The position numbers were made by a program, and so were the translations under genes. Positions 18,307 to 27,391 of a DNA stretch of 64,000 bases are shown in pieces. Position 1 is the first letter of the stretch, and each line of letters starts with the position of its first letter. Source of the stretch: Paraburkholderia caballeronis (GTDB taxonomy: Bacteria; Pseudomonadota; Gammaproteobacteria; Burkholderiales; Burkholderiaceae); the NCBI RefSeq assembly GCF_900104845.1, contig NZ_FNSR01000001.1:1488001-1552000 (forward strand). Reading direction: 5' to 3'. The notes under the pieces were generated by a model that had not been told where the DNA came from, made no database searches, and saw only the letters and a list, made by a program, of their open reading frames with translations.

Positions 18307-19026
18307 CTACCCTTGCACCTGCTTCCGGCGCTGTGCGCCGTATTGCTCCCGATCATCAGGCGACATGCTGCGAATTCTCGCCTGGCCTAGATGACGCTCG
18401 GGCTGTCGATCAATCCCTTGTGCCTTCAACGTTCGGTGATCGACGCGAGCTGTGTGGCCATATTTTTCGAGTACGGAATTTTGGATGTCTGCACATTTCT
18501 TGCGCGTGGCGATCATCTGATCACGGAGCTCCATGCCGGTTTTTCCCCCGCTGTCTTTCCTGCGCCCACCGCGTTCAGGATGCTTTGCGTTGTAGCGCCG
18601 GAATGTTTGCTCGGGGGAGCGTTCTATACCGTCATTTTCCCGATCGGAAAACATCAGGTGCAGATGCGTATTCGTGCAGCTTCCCAGCGCAGCATCGGGT
18701 GCGTGAATTGCGTACTGAAATGGCTTGTTTCCGACCAGCGCGGGAACGAGCTGAGAAACAAGTTCCTGCTGCTGTTCGAGCGTGAGTTCTTCTGGCAGGG
18801 CGATTTCGTGTTCACGATAGACTGCACCGTTGGCGCGCTCATATCTGTCGCTGGATCGCCAGAACGACGCCGCATCGTTTTGTGCCCAGCCCGGCATGTT
18901 GCCGAAGCCTGTGGCGACGAGATCTTCTTCACGTTTGCGGTGCGTGCCCTGTCTGGTGATGTAAGTGCTGTGATCCGTTGCTGAACCTTTCTTGCCGCTC
19001 TTGATTCGATGATGGAAGCTTGCCAT
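18307..19026 (-). CDS. MobA/MobL-family relaxase
   Basis: A 239-residue mobilization protein. The N-terminus MASFHHRIKSGKKGSATDHS and the YITRQG segment are typical of MobA/MobL. The metal-binding HxH of the relaxase appears as CTNTHLHLMFSDRENDGIER, and ALPEELTLEQQQELV is a family helix. Such enzymes nick oriT to start conjugative transfer using transfer machinery supplied elsewhere. It is short compared with large MobA proteins, which carry a primase or helicase half, but standalone versions of this size occur. No T4SS genes are present in this window, so the element would be mobilizable rather than self-transmissible. Confidence 0.8.
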   Translation of the reverse strand: MASFHHRIKSGKKGSATDHSTYITRQGTHRKREEDLVATGFGNMPGWAQNDAASFWRSSDRYERANGAVYREHEIALPEELTLEQQQELVSQLVPALVGNKPFQYAIHAPDAALGSCTNTHLHLMFSDRENDGIERSPEQTFRRYNAKHPERGGRRKDSGGKTGMELRDQMIATRKKCADIQNSVLEKYGHTARVDHRTLKAQGIDRQPERHLGQARIRSMSPDDREQYGAQRRKQVQG

Positions 19027-19051
19027 GATCAGCTACCCTTTCTCCTGGAGC

Positions 19052-19083
19052 AAAAGAAAACGGCCAGCGCTGGTGGCTGGCCG
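19052..19083 (-). terminator. Intrinsic terminator, minus strand, upstream of the relaxase gene
   Basis: On the minus strand CGGCCAGC pairs with GCTGGCCG across a 7-nt loop and runs into TTTTCTTTT. It would stop transcripts entering from the right before the relaxase gene. Confidence 0.75.
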
Positions 19084-19361
19084 CGTTTGGAGACGAGCGA
19101 TTGATTGGCGTGAGCTGGTACTGATGCCTGGATTTTGGAGAAACGGTAAGTGCGCGTACCGAATTCCCCTTATTCATTCCAGTACAGTATCCCTTCTATA
19201 CAATCAGATGTGGCTGCAACTATCACGAGGAAAATCACCCATCTCATATTCATAGAGATGCGTGTAAAAAATCCACAGAACATCCAGGAGGTATCGATAG
19301 GATCGAGAATTGGGTCAGAAAAGATGCCGTCATCCGAGGACACTACGATGTACGGACTTGA

Positions 19362-19580
19362 TTATCGATGATGCAGGCTCTTGTCGTTCTGGCATGCTGA
19401 AACCGGCTTGAGTGATCCGCTGACTACGTTGACGATCTGCATCGTCTGTTTGCTGGTCTGCACAGTCAGCCAGTCGCACGAATTGCCCTTGTTCGTTAGA
19501 GGCATGTTCTTGTCGAATCCAGACGGCTCGGCGCGGGTTTGACCGCTGATGATATGCCATTCTCCATCGCGATCCTGCAA
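19362..19580 (-). CDS. Possible small protein or gene remnant
   Basis: A 72-residue frame opening with TTG. The stretch SGQTRAEPSGFDKNMPLTNK and CDWLTVQTSKQTMQIVNVVS reads like protein, but in-frame stops lie just upstream, no good ribosome site is seen and no family is recognised. It could be the tail of a decayed gene. A minus-strand terminator lies 280 bp downstream. Confidence 0.3.
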   Translation of the reverse strand: MQDRDGEWHIISGQTRAEPSGFDKNMPLTNKGNSCDWLTVQTSKQTMQIVNVVSGSLKPVSACQNDKSLHHR

Positions 19581-19693
19581 TGAGAGCTGGACGGCATGTC
19601 ATCATCGATCCCGCTACCTCGTCGAATAGCAAAGCCGTGGCTGACGATTGCAGAATCCCGCGGCGCAGGAGCCAGAGTAGGTGCTTCTGCCGG

Positions 19694-20797
19694 TTATTTG
19701 CCGTTGTTGTACTGTGTCGTCGGGACCGTTTTGATCTGACTGATCGATCTGTCAACGGCCGGATGCGAATCCGGGTTGGCCCGACACTCGTCTCTCCATG
19801 CCAGAATTTTCCTGTCTTCCTCAATCGCTTCGTCATCACTCGGAGTAACGGCCTTGCTCCAGGGATACGAATTGACACACGCCTTTACTTCAGGGTCCGG
19901 ATCGTTGATCGCAACATCAACCTCCTTGCCGAGTCTTTCCTTTTCTTCCTCCTTCTGCTTCTGGACGGCATCCTCGCCGTTCGTGAATGTCTTTTCCCCG
20001 ATGAGCTTGCCGCTGGCGTCCCAAGCCTGTGAAATGCCGTCGAGCTTGCTGTCGGTATAGTGATCGACAGACCGAATGCCGCTCTTGATATCAAACTTGT
20101 CGACTTCACCGTTTAACAGGCCGTGCTGAAAGGTACCCTTGAAGGTAAGGGTTTTTCCGTCGGCTGCGTACTGGGTCATTTCCCCTTCGAGAACCCCGTT
20201 CAGATATGTGGTGTGAAGAATCCGGTTTCCCGTCTGTGGATCAAATCCATCTTCCCCGCCGTTCAGTGCACCGGCTTTCCACTCGACGGTGTGGGTCAGC
20301 TTGTCGGTTGCGGAACTGTAGAGTTTCATGATTCCGTCCGGCTGCCCATCCTTGAAGGCGAGCTCGAGAAGCGTATGCGCCCCCGTCTCGTCATGAAGTG
20401 TGAGGTTGCCATCCAGTACACCGTTCGAGAACGCGGCTTCTAGCTGTACCGTATCCGTTCTCGGAAGCTTGCAGGAAACTGGCCCGTCCAGCACGCCTTT
20501 GTTTGTACTTACATCGCAGATTGAAATGACCCCGGTACCTCCGATAGTGTCCATCGGGTCAACGTTTTTCAGCGTTTTGATTAAAGTGCTGAAGCCCGCC
20601 TGCGCTTCAAATACCGTGGCAGCGAGAACGTTCGTTACCTTCCCTGAGAACGGTTCGTTGGCACCACGGGCGTAGAGTGCGCCGTTGACGACCTCGGCAT
20701 TGCGATAGTCGAGCACCTTTTCCCCGCAGGCGGACAGGAGAAGGGATGCTATGACGCTTGACAGGAGTACTGCTGTGCGGGTTGTACGATATTTCAT
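19694..20797 (-). CDS. Lipoprotein with MORN-like (YwqK-type) repeats
   Basis: A 367-residue lipoprotein. The signal ends in LLLSAC (residues about 19-24), predicting lipidation at the cysteine. The body is built of repeating about-22-residue units such as GVLDGNLTLHDETGAHTLLE, LNGVLEGEMTQYAADGKTLT and LLNGEVDKFDIKSGIRSVDH, the MORN/YwqK pattern of G-x-x-x-G-x-x-x-x-Y/D-x-x-G. The C-terminus has a charged segment (VQKQKEEEKERLGKEVD), then CVNSYPWSKAV, which resembles a small calcium/cysteine domain but is unassigned. YwqK-like proteins are sometimes annotated as antitoxins; nothing here supports a toxin partner. It may bind other surface proteins. Confidence 0.7.
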   Translation of the reverse strand: MKYRTTRTAVLLSSVIASLLLSACGEKVLDYRNAEVVNGALYARGANEPFSGKVTNVLAATVFEAQAGFSTLIKTLKNVDPMDTIGGTGVISICDVSTNKGVLDGPVSCKLPRTDTVQLEAAFSNGVLDGNLTLHDETGAHTLLELAFKDGQPDGIMKLYSSATDKLTHTVEWKAGALNGGEDGFDPQTGNRILHTTYLNGVLEGEMTQYAADGKTLTFKGTFQHGLLNGEVDKFDIKSGIRSVDHYTDSKLDGISQAWDASGKLIGEKTFTNGEDAVQKQKEEEKERLGKEVDVAINDPDPEVKACVNSYPWSKAVTPSDDEAIEEDRKILAWRDECRANPDSHPAVDRSISQIKTVPTTQYNNGK

Positions 20798-21025
20798 GGG
20801 TAGGATTCGCAGTCGTTCGGTTCAGAAGCCAGCGTTCGCTATCGCAGCTTCACGTTGAAAAGTAGCGGCGTAATCAGGTGAGCTGACGGTGTGAGTGAGT
20901 CACGCCGAACCGGGAAGGGAGGAACGGGCGAGGCCACCGTCGAAGATGGCACCCGCGCAGCGGCGGACGCCATACGGCGAGGTGGCCTTAACCATTGCAA
21001 CGCTTGTCAGGTAACCGATGCGTGA

Positions 21026-23026
21026 TTAACGGTCAAATTGCCATGTATTCAGGTAATAGTTTCCGCCGGCAAGCCAGCCCAACTCTATCTGCCCGGCTTC
21101 GGTTCCGGCCGCATTTGGTAGCAACGGGGGGAACGATCCATCCATGCTTATCCCATTCGGGAACTCTAGAGGAACGATCTGGGTATAGTTCACACCCTCG
21201 ATGGTCGGTTTAAAAAAGTCGTCGTGATAAAGCCGTCCCGTCGAGGTTTGACCGGCCTCGGTAGTCGGCGGAGTCACGCCCTTTATCGTCGACCAGAAGT
21301 TCGGGTACAGTGCATCCGCTGACGGTACGGTCCAGTTAAACGAGACGCTGGAAGCATCAGGCGGGATACCGGGACCATTGGCCGTGAGCAGGTTGGCGAT
21401 GGTGTCAGTGCTCAACGTTTGCCATGGGACGACCGATCCCGCGGCGGCTGACAGATTCGGGGCCGTATTCAGTACCTTTTCCGTATCGGTGACGACGCCG
21501 GTGTTCAGGTCGTACAACGTCACCGTATAGACGCCAAACTGGCTGATCCCCGATACGTCCTCAGGCGATTGTGCATATTCCGGAAGGCCACCGGGCGTGA
21601 ACGGCGTGGTATCGCCGGAAAGCGGCGCCCATGACCACTTGTATGTGGTGTTCATCCCAGCTTCCAGCGGCGGCAGAACACCGCTGTTCTCGAACCATGG
21701 TCCGGACATCGGAGATCTCGGGATGGTCAGACCGCTGTCGCTGTCGGCCTCAAGCCAGGCACCGCTATCGGGCAGGCCTGGCCCCTGTACTCGCGCAGAA
21801 TAAATCTGGGGCTGCGTTCCGTCTTGCGTGTCGAACTGGTAGATCCGGATATCGAGCCCTGATTCGTAATGGCCGTCATTGGCGCGCGCCGTATCGGTGT
21901 ACTGGATCCGGCCGAGGAACGAGGCGATACGAATGTCGTATTTCTGCTGGTTGCCGATGATGTCCCATGTGCCGTCAGGCTTTTGCTGAACGATGTCGGG
22001 TGCAAAGCTCGGTGTTCCGTCGGGGTTGGTCACCAGAAAATACACAAGCGCGGCCGGATTGGTGATAGCGGGCAATGTACCTGGGGGCAGGAACGCGATC
22101 GTCTTGATACCGGTCAGCGTGACTCCTTTCTCGAAGAAGAGGGCTTCGGCCTTGCCGAAGCTCGTTACACCGTAGCGCCTGTAGTTTGCGTCAACGGCCG
22201 TACCGCATGCCGCGCTGCTCGTTGCTCCGCCCTGCATGTCGGTCATGCATTGGGACAACTGACTCTGAAGCGCCGCGAGATAGTTCGCCGGTTGGGCAGG
22301 TGCATCGAGCGTCGTCGATGCCGTCGTGCTCGCGTTGAGCTGGAGCGCCTTGTTGGGATCGGCAAGGCTCGCGATCTGCAAGCCGGAGCCGCTAGCGGAG
22401 GGCGTTACTGAAACCGAATCGATGACCGCGTCCGCTCCTGTCTGGTTCGTCGTGAACGTACCGCCGACTGGATCGAAAGACGACGAAAGCTTGTTCTTTG
22501 CGAGGATCGGTGCGAGGACCGTGTCCAGCGTCGTGACCGCGGTTCGGACGGTGTCCTCGGTTGCCACCGAGAGTCCACCGGATGCCGCAAGATCCTGAGG
22601 GCTGCCGCTTTTCGTGAGCAATGCGGCAATAGCTGTCGTGAGCGGCGTAACGTTGGCAGTCGTTGGTGCGCCGTCGGTGGTCTGGGTGCTTGCAACAACG
22701 GAATACAGCGTGGTGGACGACGCGCCCGATTTGTCGACCGCTGATACGAGCAGCGGTGCGGTGAGGTTCGAGATCGCAACGGTATAGATGCCGTTCGCAC
22801 CGGACGTTGCCGTCGCGGTCTTGCCCGTCGAATCCGTCACCGTAACCGGAGCGCCGACGAGCGCGTGTCCAATGGCGACGGTCCCGGTGAGAGATGCAGC
22901 AGCTGACCGCGGGTTACCGGCGGTGGAGGGGGCGCTACTGCCCCCTCCACCGCATGCCGCGAGCATAGCGCTGGCAGCAGCGCAAAGGGCGAACCGTGTG
23001 ATCCCCGTGTTGAATCTGGTCTTCAT
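21026..23026 (-). CDS. Large secreted lipoprotein
   Basis: A 666-residue protein with a signal MKTRFNTGITRFALCAAASA ending in MLAAC-GGGGSS: a lipobox with the glycine-serine linker usual in Burkholderia lipoproteins. Residues about 45-110 form a carboxypeptidase-regulatory-like beta-sandwich (GTVAIGHALVGAPVTVTDST). The remainder is rich in T, S, G and aromatic residues and not assigned; LYDLNTGVVTDTEKVLNT and the C-terminal GWLAGGNYYLNTWQFDR suggest beta structure. It is probably outer-membrane anchored or surface exposed. It is 228 bp upstream of the MORN-like lipoprotein gene in the same direction. Confidence 0.75.
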   Translation of the reverse strand: MKTRFNTGITRFALCAAASAMLAACGGGGSSAPSTAGNPRSAAASLTGTVAIGHALVGAPVTVTDSTGKTATATSGANGIYTVAISNLTAPLLVSAVDKSGASSTTLYSVVASTQTTDGAPTTANVTPLTTAIAALLTKSGSPQDLAASGGLSVATEDTVRTAVTTLDTVLAPILAKNKLSSSFDPVGGTFTTNQTGADAVIDSVSVTPSASGSGLQIASLADPNKALQLNASTTASTTLDAPAQPANYLAALQSQLSQCMTDMQGGATSSAACGTAVDANYRRYGVTSFGKAEALFFEKGVTLTGIKTIAFLPPGTLPAITNPAALVYFLVTNPDGTPSFAPDIVQQKPDGTWDIIGNQQKYDIRIASFLGRIQYTDTARANDGHYESGLDIRIYQFDTQDGTQPQIYSARVQGPGLPDSGAWLEADSDSGLTIPRSPMSGPWFENSGVLPPLEAGMNTTYKWSWAPLSGDTTPFTPGGLPEYAQSPEDVSGISQFGVYTVTLYDLNTGVVTDTEKVLNTAPNLSAAAGSVVPWQTLSTDTIANLLTANGPGIPPDASSVSFNWTVPSADALYPNFWSTIKGVTPPTTEAGQTSTGRLYHDDFFKPTIEGVNYTQIVPLEFPNGISMDGSFPPLLPNAAGTEAGQIELGWLAGGNYYLNTWQFDR

Positions 23027-23049
23027 TCTTATCCTTCTGGTTGGGTTGG

Positions 23050-23358
23050 TTATAGATGTTGATTGGAGAGACGACTGCTATTTGACGGATTGCCGTGGAA
23101 GCGGGAGGCCGGTGTTCTTCCGATCACCGTGGTTCCGTACCCTGCACGACCGGTGGTTAAGCCGAGTCGAGCTGCTTCGCGCATTGCACGGTTGACGGTA
23201 TTCACGTGCACTCCCATGAAATCAGCCATCAAACGCTGGGACGGTAGGACGTCGCCGGGGCGAACCTGTCCTGTGTGGATGGCTGCCTCAAGTGCGGCAA
23301 TGATGCTTCGGCATATCTGTCCGTGCCGACGGTCGATCCGGTAAATCCATGAATTCAT
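23050..23358 (-). CDS. GntR-family DNA-binding domain protein (MocR-like N-terminus only)
   Basis: A 102-residue protein with a GntR winged helix: RSIIAALEAAIHTGQVRPGD, VLPSQRLMADFMGVHVNTVN and AMREAARLGLTTGRAGYGTT. This is the N-terminal domain of MocR-type regulators, but the 350-residue aminotransferase half is absent and the protein ends in an S/N-rich tail. It may be a short stand-alone regulator of the YtrA type, or a truncation. The ATG at 23358 (MNSWIYRIDRR) was preferred to a GTG three codons upstream. It is followed 24 bp later by the lipoprotein gene, so it may control it. Confidence 0.65.
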   Translation of the reverse strand: MNSWIYRIDRRHGQICRSIIAALEAAIHTGQVRPGDVLPSQRLMADFMGVHVNTVNRAMREAARLGLTTGRAGYGTTVIGRTPASRFHGNPSNSSRLSNQHL

Positions 23359-23528
23359 AGGCTTCACAGCCGATCAAGGTGGCGTAGTCCCGCATGGACC
23401 CTGCCCGAAGTGCTGGGTGGCAGAAAAGATAACGGCAATTCATCGTACAAAGTTTAGTATCAACCTGTAAAGTCCTTAAATTGAATAGGGCGATGCTCAA
23501 CCATTCAGGTCGAATGGGAGGGCGCATC

Positions 23529-23873
23529 GTGGAAACGGACCTGGAGCAGTTGGCGGCCGTGATTGGCCGGGCGATTGCCAAGCACCGCGTAGACAGCGGT
23601 TTTACGCAGGAGCAGGTGGCGGAGCAGCTTGGAATCGGGAATGAGGCAGTCTCGCGCATGGAGCGCGGACTGGTGATGCCTACGGTGGCGCGGCTGGTGG
23701 AACTGGCGGAAATCTTTGGTTGCGACGCGGCGGACTTACTGACTGAGGCGAGCAGCCGTACGAGCGATCAGGGAAGGTATGTCGGTCAGCTTCTGGCGAA
23801 GCTCAATGGCAATGACCGGACGATGGTGATCGAGATTGTGGAGCGGCTGGCAATGCGGTTGGCTCGGCGATGA
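23529..23873 (+). CDS. XRE-family helix-turn-helix regulator
   Basis: A 114-residue repressor-like protein. The HTH lies at about residues 10-60: IGRAIAKHRVDSGFTQEQVA, EQLGIGNEAVSRMERGLVMP and TVARLVELAEIFGCDAADLL. The C-terminal helix VIEIVERLAMRLARR is typical of short phage-type regulators. The GTG at 23529 has a GGAGGG site 6 nt upstream; in-frame starts at 23481 or 23493 are possible. It is divergent from the GntR-like gene, sharing a 170-bp control region. Confidence 0.8.
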   Translation: METDLEQLAAVIGRAIAKHRVDSGFTQEQVAEQLGIGNEAVSRMERGLVMPTVARLVELAEIFGCDAADLLTEASSRTSDQGRYVGQLLAKLNGNDRTMVIEIVERLAMRLARR

Positions 23874-24130
23874 CTCGGCCACCGCATTGGTGTGCGGGGA
23901 GATTCAGCAGCGGGCAACTATAGGTGGCTGGTGTTCGATGTGGCAGAAGTGGGAAATTCCTATGGATGCAACATAGAAATTCGGCCATGGGGCGTTCGGG
24001 GCCGCTCTTTGATCTGGGTGCTTGGTTAGAATCCCGGCTCACCCGGTTCCCGATGATCTTACTCGCCTAGCCGCTCATCGACGGGTCAATTTCGGGTACA
24101 AACGGTTTCCCGACGATGTCTCCAAGAGGT

Positions 24131-24160
24131 AAAAGAAAAAGGGGCATCACGATCGTCCCC
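24131..24160 (-). terminator. Intrinsic terminator downstream of the MgtC gene
   Basis: On the minus strand GGGGACGATCGTGATGCCCC forms a short stem with a self-complementary core and runs into TTTTTCTTTT. It lies 140 bp after the MgtC-family stop codon. Confidence 0.65.
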
Positions 24161-24258
24161 GTTTTCGTGACTCCCACGAATGCAACGTAGCTTGCTGATG
24201 ACGGGGGCGGCTCGATTACCCGAACCAAGAAGTCTGCTTCAGTGCGACACTCAACGGT

Positions 24259-24288
24259 CTAGCCGTGATAGTCGTAGCTGCGCTGCAT
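24259..24288 (-). pseudogene. N-terminal remnant of the small SYDYRG-type gene
   Basis: The nine codons MQRSYDYHG followed by a stop closely match the start of the intact small gene at 25408-25677 (MKRSYDYRG). The DNA around it is also similar (TAGTCGTAGCTGCGCT in both). The fragment lies just after the MgtC-family gene, which suggests that an older copy was lost by deletion or a duplication was cut short. Confidence 0.55.
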
Positions 24289-24301
24289 TTTCCCCTTGCG
24301 T

Positions 24302-24979
24302 TCACTTTGCCTGCCGGCATTCACGAACGCCTTGCATTTTTTCAAGTCGTCCGAAAATCGCCGCAAATTCATTGCTGGCGGCGCGTGACAGTTCAATCTG
24401 AACCTCGTCAACTTCGGGATCATCTTCCGATTGATGGACAATGAACGTCTTCACCCGCACGCTGCCAGTGCCCAGAGTCCGATTCACGCCGTCGATTGTG
24501 ACGCTGCCATGCTCGGCGAGTAGCTGGATGCCGCGTTGCTGCTTAACTGAAATGAAGCGCCGCTCGAGTGGTTTGACACCTGCGAGAATGACAAGGATGA
24601 TAACCGTTGCACCAATCGACGCAGTGTACATACCGCCGCCGACTGCGAGCCCGATTCCCGCCACAGACCATAGGCTGGCGGCCGTTGTCAGGCCGCGCAC
24701 AATTTCACCTCGGAGAAGGATCGAACCCGCCCCGAGAAACCCAATACCCGAGACCACCTGTGCAGCAACGCGAGAGGGGTCAAGGACGACATTTTTCTGG
24801 TTTAACACATCGGTAAAGCCAAAGGCTGATACGAGCATGATGAGGCATGAGCCGACGCAGACCAGCATATGTGTGCGTAGCCCCGCAGCCCATGAGAGTC
24901 GTTCCCGTTCAAAACCGATTACGCTCCCGAGGAGCGCGGCAATCACGAGACGCGCAAGCAGTTCGATATTGCTTATCAC
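24302..24979 (-). CDS. MgtC/SapB-family membrane protein
   Basis: A 225-residue inner-membrane protein. The conserved MgtC core is clear: LLARLVIAALLGSVIGFERE, LRTHMLVCVGSCLIMLVSAF, the VSGIGFLGAGSILLRGEIVR motif and GLTTAASLWSVAGIGLAVGG, followed by a cytoplasmic C-terminal ACT-like domain (GVNRTLGTGSVRVKTFIVHQ). MgtC proteins help growth at low magnesium and, in some pathogens, survival in macrophages. The GTG at 24979 follows AAGGAGG. No magnesium transporter is adjacent, and no leader riboswitch was recognised in the 430 bp upstream. Confidence 0.88.
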   Translation of the reverse strand: MISNIELLARLVIAALLGSVIGFERERLSWAAGLRTHMLVCVGSCLIMLVSAFGFTDVLNQKNVVLDPSRVAAQVVSGIGFLGAGSILLRGEIVRGLTTAASLWSVAGIGLAVGGGMYTASIGATVIILVILAGVKPLERRFISVKQQRGIQLLAEHGSVTIDGVNRTLGTGSVRVKTFIVHQSEDDPEVDEVQIELSRAASNEFAAIFGRLEKMQGVRECRQAK

Positions 24980-25407
24980 CAGGCCTCCTTTATCTCATCT
25001 GTCAGAGTCGCTTGTTCAGATGTCTATATGAATTGCTCGAAGTCAATACGAGTGCGGACGATACTAAAACGTCTGCACTGAGTCGTGGACTACAACAGAA
25101 GAGGATGTAGCCCGCGTTCTGATGATCGTAGAGTGCACGATGGCGGACGTCGCTCGGGAGTTGGAAGGGCAATGGATGTTCGGTTTTCTTGCCACCATAG
25201 GGGGCAGAAATTCCACGCGGAACGTGTTGCTGAGGCTATGCGTTTGTACCAGTATCATCAGTATCGCCTCCGCGTAGGCGCTAATCGCCGACGACAGGTC
25301 AATCTGCTACGGCGCCATTGGATATAGAACTTGCAATCAGTCGTACCCTGACATTTCATCGCCCTGAAAGGGGATCTGTGGCCGGCTCGCAATGCCGGTA
25401 TCTTTTT
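24980..25407. other. Intergenic region upstream of the MgtC gene
   Basis: About 430 bp with several short frames that look like chance readings. It should hold the MgtC promoter; no hairpin-rich leader or recognisable RNA was seen. Confidence 0.4.
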
Positions 25408-25677
25408 TCAACTAGCATCAGGCAACATCAGATCCTCGATAATTCGTTGGCCAGCGATAAAACCTCCGTCAAAGGCGTCATCTGCAGATGTAAAGGGATA
25501 ACCACGTTGTGCCCCGATCCGCAATGGCGAAAAGAAGGCCAGCGGAGAACCAGTCCGTAGAACGCGGACGACGGCGACGAATCCGATGTGCTGCACGTGG
25601 CGTTGCGGCCCTCGTCCTGAATCAATCTCTACCGTTACCTCGATTGTGTGGCCACGGTAGTCGTAGCTGCGCTTCAT
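25408..25677 (-). CDS. Small conserved hypothetical protein
   Basis: An 89-residue protein starting MKRSYDYRGHTIEVTVEIDS. I do not recognise the family by name. The N-terminal beta-rich part, the GFVAVVRVLRTGSPLAFFSP centre and the C-terminal AFDGGFIAGQRIIEDLMLP helix resemble small single-domain cytoplasmic proteins common in Burkholderia. The ATG at 25677 has no strong ribosome site visible. A broken copy of its N-terminus lies 1.4 kb away at 24259-24288, suggesting duplication around the MgtC gene. Confidence 0.6.
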   Translation of the reverse strand: MKRSYDYRGHTIEVTVEIDSGRGPQRHVQHIGFVAVVRVLRTGSPLAFFSPLRIGAQRGYPFTSADDAFDGGFIAGQRIIEDLMLPDAS

Positions 25678-25795
25678 GTTTTTCCCACCAGAACCTGCAT
25701 CCAGGTAAGGCACCGCCGGTTACATACAACAAACTCCCCGCTTCGCCAGGCGCTATTTGCGACCGGAATGACCTGCACCTGATTGATCGGACCCT

Positions 25796-27391
25796 TTACT
25801 GAATCCACTCAGATGAGATGGTTCTGTCTCGACCGTACAGATCTCGCATCAACAGATACACCGGTACGCCTGAAAGCACGATCAGCAACAACGCATAAGG
25901 GGCCGCCGCGGCGTACTCCATATCCCGCGCGTGTTGCCAGATCTCGATCGAAAGCGTGTCCAGCCCGGTAGGCAGCAGGATCAACGTCGCGGTCAGTTCT
26001 TTCATCACCTGTAAAAATACGAGCGCAGCGCCCGCGCCGATTCCTGCCGAGATATTCGGCAGCGTTATGCCCACGAAGACCGACAGCGGCCCGTGTCCAA
26101 GGCTACGCGCGACTTCCTCGATCCGCTCCGGCAATTGCGCCAGCGGTGTATGCACCGCCGTCTGGACGAGCGGCACATACAGCGTCACGTAGCCAACCAC
26201 CAGCAGCGCTGTTGTCTGGTACAGGAAATCCGCGTAGCGCAATGCAACAAACACCAGTGCGAGCGCAATCACGAGGCCAGGCAACGCATGAATGAAGAAT
26301 GGCAACCGGGACGCGATACGGGCAAGCCATGCGCCGCGATAGCGCCGCACGCTGAGTGCAAGCGCCGTACCAAGAGCTGTCGCCGCGAGCGCACCCAGCG
26401 CACCGAGCCAGACCGTCGTGCCAGTCGCGCTCACCATCTCGCCTACCGTTGCTCGTGAATGACCTGATGTCACCCAGTACAATAGCGTTGCGACCGGCAC
26501 GCCAACGCCGGTTGCAACCGGCGTCAGCAGCACCGCCATAGCCGGCCAGCGCCACGCGCGAAGCCTGATCTGATGTGCCGCGCGACGCGTGCCAGTGCCA
26601 ACGCGCGCATAGCGGCGCAGGCTGTCCTTCATACGGGCCTCAAATGCGAGCAGCAGCAGGCACAGTACCAACAGAACGGCGGCCAGCGAGACTCCCGTCG
26701 CGCTGTTGAACTCCAAGTCGAATTCCTCGTAGATCGCAGTAGTGAATGTCTGGACGCGCAGGAACGCGAATGCCCCGAATTCCACCAGCATATGCGAGAT
26801 GACCAGCAAAGCGCCGTTCGCGATTACGGGTCGCAGTTGCGGGACAGTGCTGCGCCAGAAGATCTCCCAGCGCGACAGCCCAAGCGACTGGGCAATCTCG
26901 TCGAGCGCGGGGTCCATCCCACGCAATGCAGCGGCTGCGGGCAGATAGATCAACGGGTACTCCGCCAGCGCGAGAATGAAAACTGCACCACCGATGCCCT
27001 CGAACACAGGTCCGATCGACACCCACGCGAAACTGCTTACGAATGCCGGTACCGCAAGTGGCAACGGCAACAGCGTACGCCACATTGAGCGCATCGGCAG
27101 GTCAGATCGCTCGACCAGCCACGCGGCACCAATGCCCAGCACGATACTTCCCGCAGTAACCGAAACAGCCAGTTGCGCCGTATGCATCAGGAGCATGCCG
27201 ATGTATGGCCGGAACAGTAGCGCTCTCAGCCGGGCAACGCCGGCGTCCATGCTTCCGAGGAGCACATACAGCAGCGGAATCGCGGCAAGTACAATGGTCA
27301 ACGCAACCGGAATCCACGATACACCTCCACCAATCGTGGTGGCGACCCACGCAAAATGCCTGCGTGGCACCTGCGCCGAAGCCGCCGTCAA
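25796..27391 (-). CDS. Ferric-iron-type ABC permease (FbpB/ThiP-like, fused double permease)
   Basis: A 531-residue inner-membrane protein with about 12 helices and two complete permease halves, as in FbpB and ThiP. The EAA loops read LDEIAQSLGLSRWEIFWRST (first half) and RIEEVARSLGHGPLSVFVGI (second half), both followed by proline-containing segments. The TTG at 27391 overlaps the stop of the binding-protein gene (ATTGA), and no better upstream start exists; a GTG seven codons later is an alternative. With its neighbours it forms a complete importer, probably for Fe(III). Confidence 0.85.
   Translation of the reverse strand: MTAASAQVPRRHFAWVATTIGGGVSWIPVALTIVLAAIPLLYVLLGSMDAGVARLRALLFRPYIGMLLMHTAQLAVSVTAGSIVLGIGAAWLVERSDLPMRSMWRTLLPLPLAVPAFVSSFAWVSIGPVFEGIGGAVFILALAEYPLIYLPAAAALRGMDPALDEIAQSLGLSRWEIFWRSTVPQLRPVIANGALLVISHMLVEFGAFAFLRVQTFTTAIYEEFDLEFNSATGVSLAAVLLVLCLLLLAFEARMKDSLRRYARVGTGTRRAAHQIRLRAWRWPAMAVLLTPVATGVGVPVATLLYWVTSGHSRATVGEMVSATGTTVWLGALGALAATALGTALALSVRRYRGAWLARIASRLPFFIHALPGLVIALALVFVALRYADFLYQTTALLVVGYVTLYVPLVQTAVHTPLAQLPERIEEVARSLGHGPLSVFVGITLPNISAGIGAGAALVFLQVMKELTATLILLPTGLDTLSIEIWQHARDMEYAAAAPYALLLIVLSGVPVYLLMRDLYGRDRTISSEWIQ

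Noticed and set aside
19694..20797. Antitoxin of a toxin-antitoxin pair
   Set aside because: YwqK-like repeats are sometimes named antitoxin, but there is a lipoprotein signal and no toxin gene next to it.
24002..24060. Possible alternative right end of the integrase element near 24 kb
   Set aside because: The text GAATCCCGGCTCACCCGGTTCC looks tRNA-like at first, but does not match the tRNA-Leu 3' end; the match at 58261-58280 is much better.
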